Program-made: the position numbers and the translations under genes
Notes under the pieces: generated by a model
What the model saw: the letters and a program-made list of their open reading frames with translations, nothing else
What the model was told of the DNA's origin: nothing
Databases searched by the model: none
In this document: piece after piece, positions 5,778 to 6,849 of the stretch
Position numbering within the stretch: the first letter of the stretch is position 1
Layout: every line of letters starts with the position of its first letter
Source of the DNA: Deltaproteobacteria bacterium
Lineage (GTDB): Bacteria > Desulfobacterota > Syntrophia > Syntrophales > UBA2210
Length of the DNA stretch: 6,849 nt
Direction: 5' to 3'
Assembly (NCBI GenBank): GCA_016935935.1
Contig: JAFGPZ010000071.1
Location: 1 to 6,849, forward strand

Positions 5778-5785
5778 CCTCCCTT
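5778..5785 (-). promoter_or_regulatory. Ribosome binding site for fumarase beta
   Basis: The minus strand reads AAGGGAGG, directly after the alpha-subunit stop and 9 nt before the ATG at 5766-5768. It decides the start: the frame is open 15 codons further up, but that extension overlaps the end of the alpha gene and has no comparable site. Confidence 0.8.
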
Positions 5786-5787
5786 CC

Positions 5788-6669
5788 TTAGTATCCGTAC
5801 TCGGTTCGGCCATCGGGGTAAATCTTAACCCTCGATCGTCGGGCCGGCCAGCATTGGGTGTTAACAGCTACTGGATTCTGGGTTATATGCGTGTATCCCA
5901 TTTCGATATGAACCGCCAGTGTCGATATATCACCGCCCAGTCCCATGGGACCCGACCCCGTTGCGTTAATCGCCTCTTCAAGTTCCACTTCCATTTCCGC
6001 CAGTACCGGATCTCCGTTTCTCTGCCCCACGGGGCGCGCGATCGCCTCCTTTGCCAGACGGGTGACCATATCGGCCGTTCCTCCAATACCAACACCAATC
6101 ACGCCCGGAGGACAGGGATTACCACCGGAAGCAACGACGGTATCAAGAACAAATTTTTTGAGCGCTTTAACTCCCTCACCGGGGGTAAACATCTTCATGG
6201 CACTCATATTTTCTGATCCCGAACCCTTTGGAATCATGAGAATATCGAGGCAGTCGGAATCGCGGACAAAGTCGAAATAAATAATGGGAAGCCGAAGGCC
6301 AACCGATGTCTGCGGATTCTTTCTCGTCAGGGGGTGTGTGGAACTCGACCGGAAGGGGAATTCCTGTGTTGCCCGCTTGGCGCCTTCATAGAGTCTATCC
6401 TGAAGCTCTGCACCATCCCAGTAGAACTTAGACCCAATCTTGACCATGTAAATGGGAAGACCCGTGTCCTGACAGATCAGCGTCTTTTTCTGGTCCGAAA
6501 TCTCCACAGCCTTGAACATGGCTTTGAATATCTCCTTTGCGGTGGGGTTCGTCTCTCTCTCGGAAGCACGTTTCAGGGCCTCTCGAGCATCAGGCGGAAG
6601 ATCGCAGAGCGCTCGAATATAGAGTTCCTTAGCCGCCTCTTCAACAATTTTATAATCAAAATTAGCCAT
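5788..6669 (-). CDS. fumA: Class I fumarate hydratase, alpha subunit ([4Fe-4S])
   Basis: This 293-residue protein is the cluster-bearing subunit of an oxygen-sensitive two-subunit fumarase, which interconverts fumarate and (S)-malate in the cytoplasm. Three cysteines in family-typical contexts should bind the [4Fe-4S] cluster: C66 (CQDTG), C186 (SGGNPCPPG) and C273 (NTQCWPARR). Q67, D68 and H261 match active-site residues known from the single-chain Leishmania class I enzyme, the Asp being the proposed acid. A Gly-rich stretch, GVGIGGTAD, lies at 192-200. The start is the ATG at 6667-6669, set by a strong ribosome site. The stop overlaps the upstream side of the beta-subunit ribosome site, with a 19-nt gap, so translation is probably coupled. 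The related two-subunit tartrate dehydratase is the main alternative, but the succinate dehydrogenase genes alongside favour fumarase. Confidence 0.93.
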   Translation of the reverse strand: MANFDYKIVEEAAKELYIRALCDLPPDAREALKRASERETNPTAKEIFKAMFKAVEISDQKKTLICQDTGLPIYMVKIGSKFYWDGAELQDRLYEGAKRATQEFPFRSSSTHPLTRKNPQTSVGLRLPIIYFDFVRDSDCLDILMIPKGSGSENMSAMKMFTPGEGVKALKKFVLDTVVASGGNPCPPGVIGVGIGGTADMVTRLAKEAIARPVGQRNGDPVLAEMEVELEEAINATGSGPMGLGGDISTLAVHIEMGYTHITQNPVAVNTQCWPARRSRVKIYPDGRTEYGY

Positions 6670-6675
6670 CAAAAA

Positions 6676-6684
6676 GACCTCCTT
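6676..6684 (-). promoter_or_regulatory. Ribosome binding site for fumarase alpha
   Basis: The minus strand reads AAGGAGGTC here, a near-perfect Shine-Dalgarno match. AGGAGG sits 8 nt before the ATG at 6667-6669. This favours that ATG over an in-frame TTG one codon upstream (6670-6672). Confidence 0.85.
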
Positions 6685-6690
6685 CTGAAC

Positions 6691-6724
6691 AACCCAATCG
6701 GCATTATTGTATGCCGATTGGGTT
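6691..6724 (-). repeat. Perfect 14-bp inverted repeat (intergenic RNA hairpin) just upstream of the fumarase alpha gene
   Basis: The arms AACCCAATCGGCAT (6691-6704) and ATGCCGATTGGGTT (6711-6724) are exact reverse complements around a 6-nt loop. Four more pairs can form with flanking GAAC/GTTC (6687-6690 and 6726-6729) if one T is bulged. In the minus-strand transcript the stem ends a few bases before the AAGGAGG ribosome site of the next gene. No U-run follows it, so it is not a classical intrinsic terminator in that direction. It may block exonucleases or mark a processing site between the upstream gene and fumAB, or it may influence access to the ribosome site. The structure is seen; the role is inferred. 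Confidence 0.75.
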
Positions 6725-6765
6725 TGTTCCGTATTTTATTGTATTATCCAATACAGTACCGCAAC

Positions 6766-6849
6766 TTACTTTACCCAGTCTTTATTGGCTTCCCATGCCT
6801 TCTTCAGGGTGTCTCCTCTGAGTCCGCATCGCAGTGCCTCAAGGGCAAG
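6766..6849 (-). CDS. C-terminal 27 residues of an unidentified protein (5' end outside the window)
   Basis: An open frame enters from the right edge and ends at a TAA stop at 6766-6768. The visible tail begins LALEALRCGLRGD and ends in WEANKDWVK. It is charged, looks helical and holds one Cys; I do not recognise the family from so short a piece. It is co-directional with the fumarase genes, lying 96 nt upstream of the fumarase alpha start, so it may belong to the same central-carbon operon. That is inference from position only. The coding call rests on an uninterrupted frame of 27 codons up to the stop, with plausible composition, followed directly by an intergenic hairpin. It could also be a chance frame, though the location favours a real gene end. 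Confidence 0.6.
   Translation of the reverse strand, partial: LALEALRCGLRGDTLKKAWEANKDWVK

Noticed and set aside
5769..5813. Longer fumarase beta starting at 5813
   Set aside because: The extra 15 residues overlap the end of the alpha gene, and the ATG at 5766-5768 has a strong ribosome site at proper spacing and gives the family-typical N-terminus.
5788..6669. L-tartrate dehydratase alpha subunit rather than fumarase
   Set aside because: The two families are close in sequence, but the position beside a succinate/fumarate oxidoreductase makes fumarase far more likely.
6691..6724. Intrinsic terminator for the upstream gene
   Set aside because: The minus-strand sequence after the stem is GTTCAGAAGGAGG, with no U-run, and the next ribosome site follows at once.

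Overview
The window holds one co-directional gene block, entirely on the minus strand and read from high to low coordinates. In transcription order it contains: the 3' tail of an unidentified gene (6766-6849); a two-subunit class I iron-sulfur fumarase (alpha 5788-6669, beta 5181-5768); a succinate dehydrogenase/fumarate reductase flavoprotein (3268-4977); a small three-helix membrane anchor (2891-3232); an SdhB-type iron-sulfur subunit fused in one frame to a complete Rieske protein (1610-2872); and a seven-helix cytochrome b fused to a C-terminal monohaem cytochrome c (202-1608). A probable intrinsic terminator (99-173) closes the block.

The most striking point is that complex II (succinate:quinone oxidoreductase) and a cytochrome bc/b6f-type complex III are joined genetically and covalently. 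The iron-sulfur subunit of one carries the Rieske subunit of the other on the same polypeptide. The topology is sensible: the SdhB part stays in the cytoplasm, an internal twin-arginine motif plus one hydrophobic helix crosses the membrane, and the Rieske head lies outside, where the cytochrome c domain of the next gene product should also lie. The simplest reading is a single succinate (or fumarate) / quinone / cytochrome c supercomplex, with fumarase joining it to malate. I know of no characterised enzyme with this architecture, but I could not search databases.

Several residue-level signs point to a low-potential, probably menaquinone-based chain. The Qo motif is PDWY rather than PEWY. The Rieske head lacks the Ser and Tyr that raise cluster potential. 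The flavoprotein has Cys where the FAD-linking His normally sits. Cytochrome b uses b6-type haem ligand positions (H86, H100, H187, H202) but has Thr where b6 has the haem ci cysteine.

Layout and control: gaps between genes are short within each sub-block (1 nt between the fusion gene and cytochrome b, 18-35 nt elsewhere), apart from about 200 nt between fumarase beta and the flavoprotein. Two perfect inverted repeats bracket the fumarase pair (6691-6724 and 5137-5170). A candidate promoter lies before the flavoprotein gene, so fumAB and the redox complex may be separate but linked units.

Organism: the two-subunit class I fumarase, the low-potential quinone-chain signatures, moderate base composition and strong Shine-Dalgarno sites fit an anaerobic or facultative bacterium, perhaps of the Desulfobacterota or a neighbouring phylum. 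This placement is inference at low confidence. No mobile elements, CRISPR arrays, rRNA or tRNA genes were seen.
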